This document shows positions 63,637 through 64,000 of a DNA stretch of 64,000 bases, piece after piece. The notes under the pieces were generated by a model. That model was not told where the DNA came from, made no database searches, and saw only the letters and a program-made list of their open reading frames with translations. This stretch comes from Cymbidium sinense (lineage: Eukaryota; Streptophyta; Magnoliopsida; Asparagales; Orchidaceae): positions 312,387,001 through 312,451,000 of the forward strand of contig CM038214.1 of assembly GCA_021442155.1 (NCBI GenBank), in the 5' to 3' direction. Position numbers and translations under genes: made by a program. Position 1 is the first letter of the stretch. Each line of letters opens with the position of its first letter.

Positions 63637-64000
63637 AATGGGAACCTTGAGCAGATCAATGTCACCTCTACTAGGCTCGGCCCCAGATCTAGAGTGGTGG
63701 TGAAGGAAGAGGTGCCACTTATCAAAGTGGTGGTGGGTGATCTGGAGGTTTTGGTGGATATGGAGGTGGTGGTGGGTATGGGTGGGAGGGGCACAGGTTG
63801 GTATGGTGGCAAAGTGAGAGATCGAGGATATGATGACAAATCTCGATACTCATGAGGCGGGGGTGGTTCTGATGGGAACTGGAGAAACTAAAGAACAGCT
63901 GATTCAATCTGCTCCTTATGGAACTGTCTCTTTATAGTGGATACAGTTCTACTTATCTAGGGCTTTTGATTTGCTCTATGGGTGCTCATTTTTTATCTAT
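63637..64000 (+). pseudogene. GR-RBP last exon plus 3' UTR, module 8, cut by window end
   Basis: From AATGGGA a decayed RRM edge leads into a Gly-rich tail with GSGGFGGYGGGGGYG, frameshifted on both sides. The end reads GSDGNWRN-stop at 63889-63891. The 3' UTR begins normally (CTTATGGAACTGTC, CTAGGGCTTTTGATTTGCTC) and leaves the window. The Pro/Ser-rich minus frames at 63621-63907 are antisense shadows. Confidence 0.82.

Overview
The window looks like constitutive heterochromatin from a flowering-plant nuclear genome. The evidence is plant-type telomere-like DNA (CCCTAAA and decayed CCTAAA/AAATAAA derivatives) over about half of the sequence, Ty3/gypsy retroelements of the plant Tat lineage (two RNase H domains after the reverse transcriptase), a solo LTR of probable Ty1/copia type, and repeated fragments of a plant glycine-rich RNA-binding protein (GR-RBP) gene. 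I cannot name the species. I found no intact protein-coding gene, no tRNA or rRNA gene and no CRISPR array.

Layout. 1-521: degenerate telomere-like satellite. 522-6672: Tat-type gypsy internal region, copy A, minus strand, reading PR -> linker -> RT -> gRNH -> aRNH -> INT -> long 3' noncoding repeat region, with no LTRs of its own. 6673-14067: satellite, interrupted by an 836-bp solo LTR (7388-8223) and one GR-RBP 3'-end fragment (12338-12625). 14068-33610: a 19.5-kb retroelement block, made of a 2.9-kb AT-rich flank, a ~5-kb arm (16991-22040), gypsy copy B on the minus strand (22373-29090) and a ~4.6-kb arm (29021-33610). The second arm is the inverted, diverged counterpart of the first. 33611-64000: satellite again, containing a ~4.9-kb near-identical tandem duplication (36988-41909 / 41910-46813), an older ~2.5-kb duplication (46.9-51.8 kb), and GR-RBP 3'-end modules recurring in one orientation.

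The most unusual feature is the satellite itself. Its telomere-like strand polarity never flips across 64 kb. A landmark resembling TAGTTTACTTAATT recurs about every 0.7-1.8 kb. In the last 12 kb, units carrying the last exon plus 3' UTR of a GR-RBP gene alternate with units lacking it, giving a higher-order period of about 2.5-2.8 kb. A telomere-like satellite thus appears to have captured a host gene 3' end and amplified it. All gene copies are broken. The gypsy copies are also dead: the premature stops I could trace are of the kind made by C->T (or G->A) transitions, and both copies share the same loss of gag and the protease front half.
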